64,000 nt of DNA from Haliclystus octoradiatus (Eukaryota > Cnidaria > Staurozoa > Stauromedusae > Haliclystidae), in the NCBI GenBank assembly GCA_916610825.1, contig OU744447.1, positions 14,677,751-14,741,750 of the forward strand, given 5' to 3'. Below the pieces are notes generated by a model that made no database searches, was not told where the DNA came from, and saw only the letters and a program-made list of their open reading frames with translations. Position numbers and translations under genes: made by a program. Positions within the stretch are counted from its first letter, which is position 1, and each line of letters starts with the position of its first letter. This document shows positions 22,750 through 34,620 of the stretch, piece after piece.

Positions 22750-24738
22750 TTGATTAAAACGCAACGCTTCGAAGCCCTCGATGTAGATACAACATCACGT
22801 CTGGGCTGTGACGTCAAAGCAACGACCCCACCAGCCAGGATGCGAAAAAAGTATTCTAAGTCTTTTCCTTGCTTTTTTCATCGACACCATGAAAAGGGCT
22901 TATGGCGCTTGCCTAGCCCTGTGGATAAGGCACATTTTTATTGGTGATTTTCTGTAGTGGGCCCAGTAAACAGGCAGGAATCTCTGACTTGAATGAAGAA
23001 AACACTGGATTCTGTCTTGAAGTGAAGAATTTTGGCCGTTGCTAGTTCACCCTGTGGTCTCTACTAATGGTCGAAGTAGCAATGTAAACAAGTTTCGAAC
23101 ACTTGATCTTAGCTAGTAGGCCGAGAAAAGTGGCCCATGCCAGGCCTTGATTAAAACGCAACGCTTCGAAGCCCTCGATGTAGATACAACATCACGTCTG
23201 GGCTGTGACGTCAAAGCAACGACCCCACCAGCCAGGATGCGAAAAAAGTATTCTAAGTCTTTTCCTTGCTTTTTTCATCGACACCATGAAAAGGGCTTAT
23301 GGCGCTTGCCTAGCCCTGTGGATAAGGCACATGTTTTATTGGTGATTTTCTGTAGTGGGCCCAGTAAACAGGCAGGAATCTCTGACTTGAATGAAGAAAA
23401 CACTGGATTCTGTCTTGAAGTGAAGAATTTTGGCCGTTGCTAGTTCACCCTGTGGTCTCTACTAATGGTCGAAGTAGCAATGTAAACAAGTTTCGAACAC
23501 TTGATCTTAGCTAGTAGGCCGAGAAAAGTGGCCCATGCCAGGCCTTGATTAAAACGCAACGCTTCGAAGCCCTCGATGTAGATACAACATCACGTCTGGG
23601 CTGTGACGTCAAAGCAACGACCCCACCAGCCAGGATGCGAAAAAAGTATTCTAAGTCTTTTCCTTGCTTTTTTCATCGACACCATGAAAAGGGCTTATGG
23701 CGCTTGCCTAGCCCTGTGGATAAGGCACATGTTTTATTGGTGATTTTCTGTAGTGGGCCCAGTAAACAGGCAGGAATCTCTGACTTGAATGAAGAAAACA
23801 CTGGATTCTGTCTTGAAGTGAAGAATTTTGGCCGTTGCTAGTTCACCCTGTGGTCTCTACTAATGGTCGAAGTAGCAATGTAAACAAGTTTCGAACACTT
23901 GATCTTAGCTAGTAGGCCGAGAAAATTGGCCCATGCCAGGCCTTGATTAAAACGCAACGCTTCGAAGCCCTCGATGTAGATACAACATCACATTTGGGCT
24001 GTGACGTCAAAGCAACGACCCCAACAGCCAGGATGCGAAAAAAGTATTCTAAGTCTTTTCCTTGCTTTTTTCATCGACACCATGAAAAGGGCTTATGGCG
24101 CTTGCCTAGCCCTGTGGATAAGGCACATGTTTTATTGGTGATTTTCTGTAGTGGGCCCAGTAAACAGGCAGGAATCTCTGACTTGAAGGAAGAAAACACT
24201 GGATTCTGTTTTCAAGTGAAGAATTTTGGCCGTTGCTAGTTCACCCTGTGGTCTCTACTAATGGTCGAAGTAGCAATGTAAACAAGTTTCGAACACTTGA
24301 TCTTAGCTAGTAGGCCGAGAAAAGTGGCCCATGCCAGGCCTTGATTAAAACGCAACGCTTCGAAGCCCTCGATGTAGATACAACATCACATTTGGGCTGT
24401 GACGTCAAAGCAACGACCCCACCAGCCAGGATGCGAAAAAAGTATTCTAAGTCTTTTCCTTGCTTTTTTCATCGACACCATGAAAAGGGCTTATGGCGCT
24501 TGCCTAGCCCTGTGGATAAGGCACATGTTTTATTGGTGATTTTCTGTAGTGGGCCCAGTAAACAGGCAGGAATCTCTGACTTGAATGAAGAAAACACTGG
24601 ATTCTGTTTTCAAGTGAAGAATTTTGATCGTTGCTAGTTCACCCTGTGGTCTCTACTAATGGTCGAAGTAGCAATGTAAACAAGTTTCGAACACTTGATC
24701 TTAGCTAGTAGGCCGAGAAAAGTGGCCCATGCCAGGCC
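22750..24738. repeat. 5 U2-less units
   Basis: Nearly a copy of the 20098-22086 block, but here the CACGTCTGGG unit is doubled and the GATCGTTGC unit is single. The total length is unchanged while the duplicated unit differs. Confidence 0.95.
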
Positions 24739-24945
24739 TTGATTAAAACGCAACGCTTCGAAGCCCTCGATGTAGATACAACATCACATTTGGGCTGTGA
24801 CGTCAAAGCAACGACCCCACCAGCCAGGATGCGAAAAAAGTATTCTAAGTCTTTTCCTTGCTTTTTTCATCGACACCATGAAAAGGGCTTATGGCGCTTG
24901 CCTAGCCCTGTGGATAAGGCACAAGTTTTATTGGTGTTTTACTGT

Positions 24946-25133
24946 GGTGGGCCCAGCTTGGATGTAGTGCAATACCAAGAGGACCCGTGGTCAGGGTGAA
25001 GCAAGCTCCTATCCCATGACCTGTTGCCAAAAATCAGTTTAATATAAGAGCTAGTCGATGACTAGCGTATCAGATATTAAGCTGATAAGAACAGATACTA
25101 CACTTGATCTTAGCCAATAGGCCGAGAAGCGAT
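24946..25133 (-). ncRNA. U2: U2 spliceosomal snRNA gene 7
   Basis: Same 188-nt sequence; 2652 bp from gene 6. Candidate promoter element at 25164-25182. Confidence 0.97.
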
Positions 25134-25401
25134 AACCAGAGCAAGAATCGGGCAGATTTTTTTCGCAAATAGGTGTGAATTATTGTGCAACGTGTTGATT
25201 GAGATAGGAGTGTCACTGCGTAAAACGGCCAGGAATCTCTGACTTGAAGGAAGAAAACACTGGATTCTGTTTTCAAGTGAAGAATTTTGGCCGTTGCTAG
25301 TTCACCCTGTGGTCTCTACTAATGGACGAAGTAGCAATGTAAACAAGTTTCGAACACTTGATCTTAGCTAGTAGGCCGAGAAAAGTGGCCCATGCCAGGC
25401 C

Positions 25402-26991
25402 TTGATTAAAACGCAACGCTTCGAAGCCCTCGATGTAGATACAACATCACGTCTGGGCTGTGACGTCAAAGCAACGACCCCACCAGCCAGGATGCGAAAA
25501 AAGTATTCTAAGTCTTTTCCTTGCTTTTTTCATCGACACCATGAAAAGGGCTTATGGCGCTTGCCTAGCCCTGTGGATAAGGCACATTTTTATTGGTGAT
25601 TTTCTGTAGTGGGCCCAGTAAACAGGCAGGAATCTCTGACTTGAATGAAGAAAACACTGGATTCTGTCTTGAAGTGAAGAATTTTGGCCGTTGCTAGTTC
25701 ACCCTGTGGTCTCTACTAATGGTCGAAGTAGCAATGTAAACAAGTTTCGAACACTTGATCTTAGCTAGTAGGCCGAGAAAAGTGGCCCATGCCAGGCCTT
25801 GATTAAAACGCAACGCTTCGAAGCCCTCGATGTAGATACAACATCACGTCTGGGCTGTGACGTCAAAGCAACGACCCCACCAGCCAGGATGCGAAAAAAG
25901 TATTCTAAGTCTTTTCCTTGCTTTTTTCATCGACACCATGAAAAGGGCTTATGGCGCTTGCCTAGCCCTGTGGATAAGGCACATTTTTATTGGTGATTTT
26001 CTGTAGTGGGCCCAGTAAACAGGCAGGAATCTCTGACTTGAATGAAGAAAACACTGGATTCTGTCTTGAAGTGAAGAATTTTGGCCGTTGCTAGTTCACC
26101 CTGTGGTCTCTACTAATGGTCGAAGTAGCAATGTAAACAAGTTTCGAACACTTGATCTTAGCTAGTAGGCCGAGAAAATTGGCCCATGCCAGGCCTTGAT
26201 TAAAACGCAACGCTTCGAAGCCCTCGATGTAGATACAACATCACATTTGGGCTGTGACGTCAAAGCAACGACCCCAACAGCCAGGATGCGAAAAAAGTAT
26301 TCTAAGTCTTTTCCTTGCTTTTTTCATCGACACCATGAAAAGGGCTTATGGCGCTTGCCTAGCCCTGTGGATAAGGCACATGTTTTATTGGTGATTTTCT
26401 GTAGTGGGCCCAGTAAACAGGCAGGAATCTCTGACTTGAAGGAAGAAAACACTGGATTCTGTTTTCAAGTGAAGAATTTTGGCCGTTGCTAGTTCACCCT
26501 GTGGTCTCTACTAATGGACGAAGTAGCAATGTAAACAAGTTTCGAACACTTGATCTTAGCTAGTAGGCCGAGAAAAGTGGCCCATGCCAGGCCTTGATTA
26601 AAACGCAACGCTTCGAAGCCCTCGATGTAGATACAACATCACATTTGGGCTGTGACGTCAAAGCAACGACCCCACCAGCCAGGATGCGAAAAAAGTATTC
26701 TAAGTCTTTTCCTTGCTTTTTTCATCGACACCATGAAAAGGGCTTATGGCGCTTGCCTAGCCCTGTGGATAAGGCACATGTTTTATTGGTGATTTTCTGT
26801 AGTGGGCCCAGTAAACAGGCAGGAATCTCTGACTTGAATGAAGAAAACACTGGATTCTGTTTTCAAGTGAAGAATTTTGATCGTTGCTAGTTCACCCTGT
26901 GGTCTCTACTAATGGTCGAAGTAGCAATGTAAACAAGTTTCGAACACTTGATCTTAGCTAGTAGGCCGAGAAAAGTGGCCCATGCCAGGCC
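25402..26991. repeat. 4 U2-less units
   Basis: Contains two consecutive 397-bp forms, the only place where this deletion variant is doubled. It then follows the same order as the two preceding blocks. Confidence 0.95.
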
Positions 26992-27198
26992 TTGATTAAA
27001 ACGCAACGCTTCGAAGCCCTCGATGTAGATACAACATCACATTTGGGCTGTGACGTCAAAGCAACGACCCCACCAGCCAGGATGCGAAAAAAGTATTCTA
27101 AGTCTTTTCCTTGCTTTTTTCATCGACACCATGAAAAGGGCTTATGGCGCTTGCCTAGCCCTGTGGATAAGGCACAAGTTTTATTGGTGTTTTACTGT

Positions 27199-27386
27199 GG
27201 TGGGCCCAGCTTGGATGTAGTGCAATACCAAGAGGACCCGTGGTCAGGGTGAAGCAAGCTCCTATCCCATGACCTGTTGCCAAAAATCAGTTTAATATAA
27301 GAGCTAGTCGATGACTAGCGTATCAGATATTAAGCTGATAAGAACAGATACTACACTTGATCTTAGCCAATAGGCCGAGAAGCGAT
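27199..27386 (-). ncRNA. U2: U2 spliceosomal snRNA gene 8
   Basis: Same 188-nt sequence; the last intact U2 before LINE copy B1. Candidate promoter element at 27417-27435. Its upstream spacer has GGTCGAAG rather than the GGACGAAG seen behind genes 2-7. Confidence 0.97.
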
Positions 27387-27654
27387 AACCAGAGCAAGAA
27401 TCGGGCAGATTTTTTTCGCAAATAGGTGTGAATTATTGTGCAACGTGTTGATTGAGATAGGAGTGTCACTGCGTAAAACGGCCAGGAATCTCTGACTTGA
27501 AGGAAGAAAACACTGGATTCTGTTTTCAAGTGAAGAATTTTGGCCGTTGCTAGTTCACCCTGTGGTCTCTACTAATGGTCGAAGTAGCAATGTAAACAAG
27601 TTTCGAACACTTGATCTTAGCTAGTAGGCCGAGAAAAGTGGCCCATGCCAGGCC

Positions 27655-28450
27655 TTGATTAAAACGCAACGCTTCGAAACCCTCGATGTAGATACAACAT
27701 CACGTCTGGGCTGTGACGTCAAAGCAACGACCCCACCAGCCAGGATGCGAAAAAAGTATTCTAAGTCTTTTCCTTGCTTTTTTCATCGACACCATGAAAA
27801 GGGCTTATGGCGCTTGCCTAGCCCTGTGGATAAGGCACATGTTTTATTGGTGATTTTCTGTAGTGGGCCCAGTAAACAGGCAGGAATCTCTGACTTGAAG
27901 GAAGAAAACACTGGATTCTGTTTTCAAGTGAAGAATTTTGGCCGTTGCTAGTTCACCCTGTGGTCTCTACTAATGGTCGAAGTAGCAATGTAAACAAGTT
28001 TCGAACACTTGATCTTAGCTAGTAGGCCGAGAAAAGTGGCCCATGCCAGGCCTTGATTAAAACGCAACGCTTCGAAACCCTCGATGTAGATACAACATCA
28101 CATTTGGGCTGTGACGTCAAAGCAACGACCCCACCAGCCAGGATGCGAAAAAAGTATTCTAAGTCTTTTCCTTGCTTTTTTCATCGACACCATGAAAAGG
28201 GCTTATGGCGCTTGCCTAGCCCTGTGGATAAGGCACATGTTTTATTGGTGATTTTCTGTAGTGGGCCCAGTAAACAGGCAGGAATCTCTGACTTGAATGA
28301 AGAAAACACTGGATTCTGTTTTCAAGTGAAGAATTTTGATCGTTGCTAGTTCACCCTGTGGTCTCTACTAATGGTCGAAGTAGCAATGTAAACAAGTTTC
28401 GAACACTTGATCTTAGCTAGTAGGCCGAGAAAAGTGGCCCATGCCAGGCC
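27655..28450. repeat. 2 U2-less units
   Basis: Both units carry TTCGAAACCCTC for TTCGAAGCCCTC, a change otherwise seen only in the unit at 42398. This links the DNA flanking LINE B1 with that flanking LINE C on its right. Confidence 0.95.
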
Positions 28451-28657
28451 TTGATTAAAACGCAACGCTTCGAAGCCCTCGATGTAGATACAACATCACA
28501 TTTGGGCTGTGACGTCAAAGCAACGACCCCACCAGCCAGGATGCGAAAAAAGTATTCTAAGTCTTTTCCTTGCTTTTTTCATCGACACCATGAAAAGGGC
28601 TTATGGCGCTTGCCTAGCCCTGTGGATAAGGCACAAGTTTTATTGGTGTTTTACTGT

Positions 28658-28815
28658 GGTGGGCCCAGCTTGGATGTAGTGCAATACCAAGAGGACCCGT
28701 GGTCAGGGTGAAGCAAGCTCCTATCCCATGACCTGTTGCCAAAAATCAGTTTAATATAAGAGCTAGTCGATGACTAGCGTATCAGATATTAAGCTGATAA
28801 GAACAGATACTACAC
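28658..28815 (-). pseudogene. U2 snRNA 3' fragment (nt 31-188), interrupted by LINE copy B1
   Basis: The unit starting at 28451 has a normal U2 3' part up to G31, then 15 T (LINE A tail). The 5' part is at 30642-30672. U2 nt 31 is present on both sides, so the target duplication is 1 nt, or up to 3 nt (AAG) if the last A residues of the tail belong to the target. Confidence 0.95.
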
Positions 28816-28837
28816 TTTTTTTTTTTTTTTGCGTTCC

Positions 28838-28856
28838 AGTGGGGCACTGCCCCACT
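28838..28856 (-). other. 3'-terminal stem-loop of LINE B1
   Basis: In element sense AGTGGGG-CAGTG-CCCCACT: 7 bp closing a 5-nt loop, 7 nt before the A tail. Subfamily C/D keeps the same fold with G-U pairs. Stem-loops in this position are known as RT recognition signals in stringent-type LINEs such as UnaL2; the role here is inferred. Confidence 0.65.
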
Positions 28857-29175
28857 GCATATATTTCATCAATTACTACACCATTACAAAACATTTACAA
28901 ATACGGGCTAAGCCTTTTACAAACATGAAATTATTTCTACTATATACACTATTTATATTACAGGTTTACAAAACAGGACAGATTTAGTTTTACGGACATA
29001 TGTAGTAATTTGATAGGTGATATTTGATTATAATGTTGTAGTTGATTATAGTTTTTTTCCTTTCTCTTTGTAATATGTAAATGGTCGTATATTATTTGTT
29101 TTTCGGTAATTTTCTTGCATGCTATATTTTTTTCACTTTTGATTGTTTCCTTTCTGCGCACAACATGCGTTTGGT

Positions 29176-29254
29176 TGATATAGATAGAGATATAGATATT
29201 GATAGAGATATAGATATTGATAGAGATATAGATATACATATTGATGTAGATATT
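29176..29254. repeat. 18-bp tandem repeat in the LINE B1 3' UTR
   Basis: Three near-perfect copies of GATAGAGATATAGATATT followed by decayed copies. Subfamily C/D has only a short GATATAGATATAT remnant at the corresponding place, so the expansion is specific to subfamily B. Confidence 0.85.
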
Positions 29255-29339
29255 TGGATTTCTTCTTCGGTTGACTTTTTAAATAAGTTTTTTATTTATT
29301 TATTTTTTTTCTTTTTTTTTCTTTTTTTTAATTTATTTT

Positions 29340-29614
29340 GCAGAGGTCAGGAAGGTTGCCACTGCTGCCACCTGGTATGAACCTTCGTCCATACCAGACG
29401 AACAGTCATCGGACTCACGGCCTTTTACCCTGACATGCTCGAAAATTAACGTGTTAACGTATTTATAGCTATAATACCTATAAACATGATACATGATGAT
29501 GGTCCGATGTAAGCAGAGGTCAGGAAGGTTGCCACTGCTGCCACCTGGTATGAACTTTTGTCCATACCAGACGAACAGTCATCGGACTCACGGCCTTTTA
29601 CCCTGACATGCTCG
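29340..29614 (-). repeat. Pair of 102-bp structured direct repeats in the LINE B1 3' UTR
   Basis: Copies at 29340-29441 and 29513-29614 differ at only about two positions and are separated by unrelated AT-rich DNA. In element sense each can fold with outer arms GTCAGG/CCTGAC, an extension AAGG/CCTT and an inner hairpin CTGGTATG/CATACCAG. The same pair occurs in B2, C and D although the surrounding UTR has diverged strongly. Confidence 0.8.
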
Positions 29615-29846
29615 TTTATTGTATATCTATAAGAGATATACACTAAATAAATTACACTAAATTTACAACAATTAACTGAATTAAAAAAGTTGAACTAAGC
29701 TAGCTAGAATTAAACTATCTAAAACAGAAAACAATGTAAATAGATTCAAAAAAGAAATAATTAATTAATTATACTCAAAACTACCAAATCTGTTTACAAG
29801 ATTTAGCAGCGAAATGATAAGTTCGTTGTATACGTTGGTGTAATGT

Positions 29847-30641
29847 TTAACGTTGGTGTAATAATACATTCGATATACCATTGACGTCGATTTTTCCACT
29901 GTTGTTGATGGTGATTAATGCAGGGTACAGCAGGTCGTTAGTATCTTCCTCCGCGCGTTGTAACTTAGCTTGCAAGAGATCCAAGCTGAGTCGTATCTCA
30001 GAGAGAAAGCCGACCCAGACTTGAACTTCTAAACCAGTGTTTCGCTGCTTAGCCTCACTGCGCGTATACCATACTGCAGACGTAAACGCCTCTCGAAACA
30101 ACCGACAGAGGAGCGCCCCTTGGCCAGCCTGCACATGCTTCGGAAACACCCCCAACGTTCTAGCCAAATCATGGGCAAAACCTTTTGGATGCTCTCCTAC
30201 TTTCAACATTATTTGATATAACTTCTGCCACAGTTTGGTCAGAAAACAACAATCTAGGAATAGATGTATTGTTGTCTCAACTTCCCTGTGACAGTAAGGA
30301 CATAAGCCGTCGTTGGAATCGTCGAAATGCCTAACCTTCCTTCCTGTTGGTAAGAAGTCGTGTGTAATTTTCCACTGAAGGTCGGCAAATCGACGGCCAA
30401 TTAACGGCTTCCTACACAATGAGTAAACTGACGTCCAGTCCGGGCTTATACCTAACCTAGATTCCCAAGACTGTTGGCCTTTGCTTAGGGAACTAGGTGT
30501 CGGACGGATTGCATTATAAATAGATTTTGTCGTATACTTACCTAGATCTCTGCTCTCTGTCGAATTGACTGACAGACGGAGTCTAGGCTGGCAAGGTTTG
30601 TGTGTATACTTACCTGGTACTCTGAAGTGAAGCTTTGGAAG
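29847..30641 (-). pseudogene. LINE ORF2 C-terminal fragment (subfamily B, copy B1)
   Basis: The remaining ~264 codons match the ORF2 C-terminus: the conserved GKYTTK-type strand, LQWKITHDFLPTG, the CCHC motif CPYC...H-X4-C within NDGLCPYCHREVETTIH, then SEIRLSLDLLQ. Endonuclease and RT are absent. The frame continues upstream without a stop through U2 nt 31-1 and the U2 promoter flank to 30815, giving an apparent 322-codon frame, but that frame starts with TTG and has no early ATG. It is therefore a fragment; the upstream fusion is probably accidental. Confidence 0.85.
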
Positions 30642-30672
30642 CTTGATCTTAGCCAATAGGCCGAGAAGCGAT
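30642..30672 (-). pseudogene. U2 snRNA 5' fragment (nt 1-31), LINE B1 5' junction
   Basis: Exact first 31 nt of U2, complementing the 3' fragment at 28658-28815. The promoter flank (element at 30703-30721) is intact, so the LINE remnant sits in the transcription direction of a U2 promoter. Confidence 0.95.
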
Positions 30673-31146
30673 AACCAGAGCAAGAATCGGGCAGATTTTT
30701 TTCGCAAATAGGTGTGAATTACTGTGCAACGTGTTGATTGAGATAGGAGTGTCACTGCGTAAAACGGCCAGGAATCTCTGACTTGAAGGAAGAAAACACT
30801 GGATTCTGTTTTCAAGTGAAGAATTTTGGCCGTTGCTAGTTCACCCTGTGGTCTCTACTAATGGTCGAAGTAGCAATGTAAACAAGTTTCGAACACTTGA
30901 TCTTAGCTAGTAGGCCGAGAAAAGTGGCCCATGCCAGGCCATGATTAAAACGCAACGCTTCGAAGCCCTTGATGTAGATACAACATCACATTTGGGCTGT
31001 GACGTCAAAGCAACGACCCACCAGCCAGGATGCGAAAAAAGTATTCTAAGTCTTTTCCTTGCTTTTTTCATCGACACCATGAAAAGGGCTTATGGCGCTT
31101 GCCTAGCCCTGTGGATAAGGCACAAGTTTTATTGGTGTTTTACTGT

Positions 31147-31334
31147 GGTGGGCCCAGCTTGGATGTAGTGCAATACCAAGAGGACCCGTGGTCAGGGTGA
31201 AGCAAGCTCCTATCCCATGACCTGTTGCCAAAAATCAGTTTAATATAAGAGCTAGTCGATGACTAGCGTATCAGATATTAAGCTGATAAGAACAGATACT
31301 ACACTTGATCTTAGCCAATAGGCCGAGAAGCGAT
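31147..31334 (-). ncRNA. U2: U2 spliceosomal snRNA gene 9
   Basis: Same 188-nt sequence. Its unit has the variants of gene 1's unit: CCATGATTAAA at the unit start, CCCTTGATG, a missing C (CGACCCACC) and ATTACTG upstream. Candidate promoter element at 31365-31383. The shared variants tie the right flanks of LINE copies A, B1 and B2 together. Confidence 0.97.
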
Positions 31335-31602
31335 AACCAGAGCAAGAATCGGGCAGATTTTTTTCGCAAATAGGTGTGAATTACTGTGCAACGTGTTGAT
31401 TGAGATAGGAGTGTCACTGCGTAAAACGGCCAGGAATCTCTGACTTGAAGGAAGAAAACACTGGATTCTGTTTTCAAGTGAAGAATTTTGGCCGTTGCTA
31501 GTTCACCCTGTGGTCTCTACTAATGGTCGAAGTAGCAATGTAAACAAGTTTCGAACACTTGATCTTAGCTAGTAGGCCGAGAAAAGTGGCCCATGCCAGG
31601 CC

Positions 31603-32398
31603 TTGATTAAAACGCAACGCTTCGAAGCCCTCGATGTAGATACAACATCACGTCTGGGCTGTGACGTCAAAGCAACGACCCCACCAGCCAGGATGCGAAA
31701 AAAGTATTCTAAGTCTTTTCCTTGCTTTTTTCATCGACACCATGAAAAGGGCTTATGGCGCTTGCCTAGCCCTGTGGATAAGGCACATGTTTTATTGGTG
31801 ATTTTCTGTAGTGGGCCCAGTAAACAGGCAGGAATCTCTGACTTGAATGAAGAAAACACTGGATTCTGTCTTGAAGTGAAGAATTTTGGCCGTTGCTAGT
31901 TCACCCTGTGGTCTCTACTAATGGTCGAAGTAGCAATGTAAACAAGTTTCGAACACTTGATCTTAGCTAGTAGGCCGAGAAAAGTGGCCCATGCCAGGCC
32001 TTGATTAAAACGCAACGCTTCGAAGCCCTCGATGTAGATACAACATCACGTCTGGGCTGTGACGTCAAAGCAACGACCCCAACAGCCAGGATGCGAAAAA
32101 AGTATTCTAAGTCTTTTCCTTGCTTTTTTCATCGACACCATGAAAAGGGCTTATGGCGCTTGCCTAGCCCTGTGGATAAGGCACATGTTTTATTGGTGAT
32201 TTTCTGTAGTGGGCCCAGTAAACAGGCAGGAATCTCTGACTTGAATGAAGAAAACACTGGATTCTGTCTTGAAGTGAAGAATTTTGGCCGTTGCTAGTTC
32301 ACCCTGTGGTCTCTACTAATGGTCGAAGTAGCAATGTAAACAAGTTTCGAACACTTGATCTTAGCTAGTAGGCCGAGAAAAGTGGCCCATGCCAGGCC
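31603..32398. repeat. 2 U2-less units
   Basis: The second unit combines CACGTCTGGG with CCCCAACAG, a combination not seen elsewhere in the window, so it is probably a recombinant of two common types. Confidence 0.93.
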
Positions 32399-32605
32399 TT
32401 GATTAAAACGCAACGCTTCGAAGCCCTCGATGTAGATACAACATCACATTTGGGCTGTGACGTCAAAGCAACGACCCCAACAGCCAGGATGCGAAAAAAG
32501 TATTCTAAGTCTTTTCCTTGCTTTTTTCATCGACACCATGAAATGGGCTTATGGCGCTTGCCTAGCCCTGTGGATAAGGCACAAGTTTTATTGGTGTTTT
32601 ACTGT

Positions 32606-32763
32606 GGTGGGCCCAGCTTGGATGTAGTGCAATACCAAGAGGACCCGTGGTCAGGGTGAAGCAAGCTCCTATCCCATGACCTGTTGCCAAAAATCAGTTT
32701 AATATAAGAGCTAGTCGATGACTAGCGTATCAGATATTAAGCTGATAAGAACAGATACTACAC
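32606..32763 (-). pseudogene. U2 snRNA 3' fragment, interrupted by LINE copy B2
   Basis: U2 nt 31-188 followed by 15 T. The spacer of this unit carries GAAATGGG and CCCCAACAG, markers otherwise typical of a short-unit type, so the 5' part of this long unit was exchanged with a short unit. Confidence 0.95.
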
Positions 32764-32785
32764 TTTTTTTTTTTTTTTGCGTTCC

Positions 32786-32804
32786 AGTGGGGCACTGCCC
32801 CACT
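32786..32804 (-). other. 3'-terminal stem-loop of LINE B2
   Basis: Identical to that of B1: 7-bp perfect stem, 5-nt loop, just before the A tail. Confidence 0.65.
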
Positions 32805-33123
32805 GCATATATTTCATCAATTACTACACCATTACAAAACATTTACAAATACGGGCTAAGCCTTTTACAAACATGAAATTATTTCTACTATATACACTAT
32901 TTATATTACAGGTTTACAAAACAGGACAGATTTAGTTTTACGGACATATGTAGTAATTTGATAGGTGATATTTGATTATAATGTTGTAGTTGATTATAGT
33001 TTTTTTCCTTTCTCTTTGTAATATGTAAATGGTCGTATATTATTTGTTTTTCGGTAATTTTCTTGCATGCTATATTTTTTTCACTTTTGATTGTTTCCTT
33101 TCTGCGCACAACATGCGTTTGGT

Positions 33124-33202
33124 TGATATAGATAGAGATATAGATATTGATAGAGATATAGATATTGATAGAGATATAGATATACATATTGATGTAGATA
33201 TT
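33124..33202. repeat. 18-bp tandem repeat in the LINE B2 3' UTR
   Basis: Same copy number and sequence as in B1, consistent with recent duplication. Confidence 0.85.
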
Positions 33203-33287
33203 TGGATTTCTTCTTCGGTTGACTTTTTAAATAAGTTTTTTATTTATTTATTTTTTTTCTTTTTTTTTCTTTTTTTTAATTTATTTT

Positions 33288-33562
33288 GCAGAGGTCAGGA
33301 AGGTTGCCACTGCTGCCACCTGGTATGAACCTTCGTCCATACCAGACGAACAGTCATCGGACTCACGGCCTTTTACCCTGACATGCTCGAAAATTAACGT
33401 GTTAACGTATTTATAGCTATAATACCTATAAACATGATACATGATGATGGTCCGATGTAAGTAGAGGTCAGGAAGGTTGCCACTGCTGCCACCTGGTATG
33501 AACTTTTGTCCATACCAGACGAACAGTCATCGGACTCACGGCCTTTTACCCTGACATGCTCG
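33288..33562 (-). repeat. Pair of 102-bp structured direct repeats in the LINE B2 3' UTR
   Basis: Copies at 33288-33389 and 33461-33562. The second begins GTAGAGG where B1 has GCAGAGG. Confidence 0.8.
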
Positions 33563-33794
33563 TTTATTGTATATCTATAAGAGATATACACTAAATAAAT
33601 TACACTAAATTTACAACAATTAACTGAATTAAAAAAGTTGAACTAAGCTAGCTAGAATTAAACTATCTAAAACAGAAAACAATGTAAATAGATTCAAAAA
33701 AGAAATAATTAATTAATTATACTCAAAACTACCAAATCTGTTTACAAGATTTAGCAGCGAAATGATAAGTTCGTTGTATACGTTGGTGTAATGT

Positions 33795-34589
33795 TTAACG
33801 TTGGTGTAATAATACATTCGATATACCATTGACGTCGATTTTTCCACTGTTGTTGATGGTGATTAATGCAGGGTACAGCAGGTCGTTAGTATCTTCCTCC
33901 GCGTGTTGAAACTTAGCTTGCAAGAGATCCAAGCTGAGTCGTATCTCAGAGAGAAAGCGGACCCAGACTTGAACTTCTAAACCAGTGTTTCGCTGCTTAG
34001 CCTCACTGCGCGTATACCATACTGCAGACGTAAACGCCTCTCGAAACAACCGACAGAGGAGCGCCCCTTGGCCAGCCTGCACATGCTTCGGAAACACCCC
34101 CAACGTTCTAGCCAAATCATGGGCAAAACCTTTTGGATGCTCTCCTACTTTCAACATTATTTGATATAACTTCTGCCACAGTTTGGTCAGAAAACAACAA
34201 TCTAGGAATAGATGTATGGTTGTCTCAACTTCCCTGTGACAGTAAGGACATAAGCCGTCGTTGGAATCGTCGAAATGCCTAACCTTCCTTCCTGTTGGTA
34301 AGAAGTCGTGTGTAATTTTCCACTGAAGGTCGGCAAATCGACGGCCAATTAACGGCTTCCTACACAATGAGTAAACTGACGTCCAGTCCGGGCTTATACC
34401 TAACCTAGATTCCCAAGACTGTTGGCCTTTGCTTAGGGAACTAGGTGTCGGACGGATTGCATTATAAATAGATTTTGTCGTATACTTACCTAGATCTCTG
34501 CTCTCTGTCGAATTGACTGACAGACGGAGTCTAGGCTGGCAAGGTTTGTGTGTATACTTACCTGGTACTCTGAAGTGAAGCTTTGGAAG
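33795..34589 (-). pseudogene. LINE ORF2 C-terminal fragment (subfamily B, copy B2)
   Basis: Same fragment as in B1, with the CCHC motif and no endonuclease or RT. Amino-acid differences from B1 lie near VWVGFLSE/VWVRFLSE and LQAKLQRAEED/LQAKFQHAEED. At the first of these the Arg of B2 agrees with the intact ORF2 of copy D, so the Gly is private to B1. The frame stays open through the U2 5' fragment, as in B1. Confidence 0.85.
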
Positions 34590-34620
34590 CTTGATCTTAG
34601 CCAATAGGCCGAGAAGCGAT
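34590..34620 (-). pseudogene. U2 snRNA 5' fragment (nt 1-31), LINE B2 5' junction
   Basis: Exact U2 nt 1-31 with the promoter flank intact (element at 34651-34669). Confidence 0.95.

Larger units (their letters stand above)
3353..28815. repeat. U2 tandem array, block 1 (8 intact U2 genes, 49 U2-less units)
   Basis: Setting the unit start at the TTGATTAAAACGC motif, units tile without gaps: long units of 662-663 bp with a U2 gene and short units of 397-398 bp without. Long units begin at 3652, 11080, 12539, 17181, 19435, 22087, 24739 and 26992, and the interrupted one at 28451. Positions 3384-3651 are the promoter flank and spacer remainder of the unit broken by LINE copy A. No other gene was seen in the spacers. 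Short units differ by a small set of recurring single-base variants, indicating turnover by unequal exchange and conversion. Confidence 0.95.
28816..30641 (-). mobile_element. U2-targeted LINE, subfamily B, copy B1 (5'-truncated, 1.8 kb)
   Basis: From its 5' end at 30641 to its A15 tail at 28816-28830 this is 1826 bp: about 265 codons of ORF2 C-terminus plus a 3' UTR of about 1 kb. Both junctions are at U2 nt 31. Its ORF2 and 3' UTR are clearly homologous to copies C/D but diverged in most lines of sequence, so it is a separate subfamily using the same target. The 3' UTR holds a terminal stem-loop, a T-rich tract (about 29281-29334), an 18-bp tandem repeat and two 102-bp repeats. Confidence 0.93.
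30642..32763. repeat. U2 tandem array, block 2
   Basis: Contains the unit remainder 30673-30940, one long unit (30941-31602) and two short units, then the long unit at 32399 that is interrupted by LINE B2. Nothing else was seen. Confidence 0.93.
32764..34589 (-). mobile_element. U2-targeted LINE, subfamily B, copy B2
   Basis: Same length, truncation point and A15 tail as B1, offset 3948. The identical 5' truncation shows that it arose by array duplication and not by a new insertion. Differences seen from B1: one in the start of the second 102-bp repeat and four in the ORF2 fragment. Confidence 0.93.

Noticed and set aside
29340-29441. Hammerhead-like self-cleaving ribozyme in the 102-bp repeat
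   Set aside because: CCGATGA and CGAAGG fragments recall the core, but the required CUGANGA and GAAA cores with three stems cannot be formed.
30605-30620. ATACTTACCTGG on the plus strand as a U1 snRNA 5' end
   Set aside because: The similarity ends after 12 nt. It is the complement of GKY codons in ORF2 of the LINE; related sequence occurs in C/D without any U1 body.
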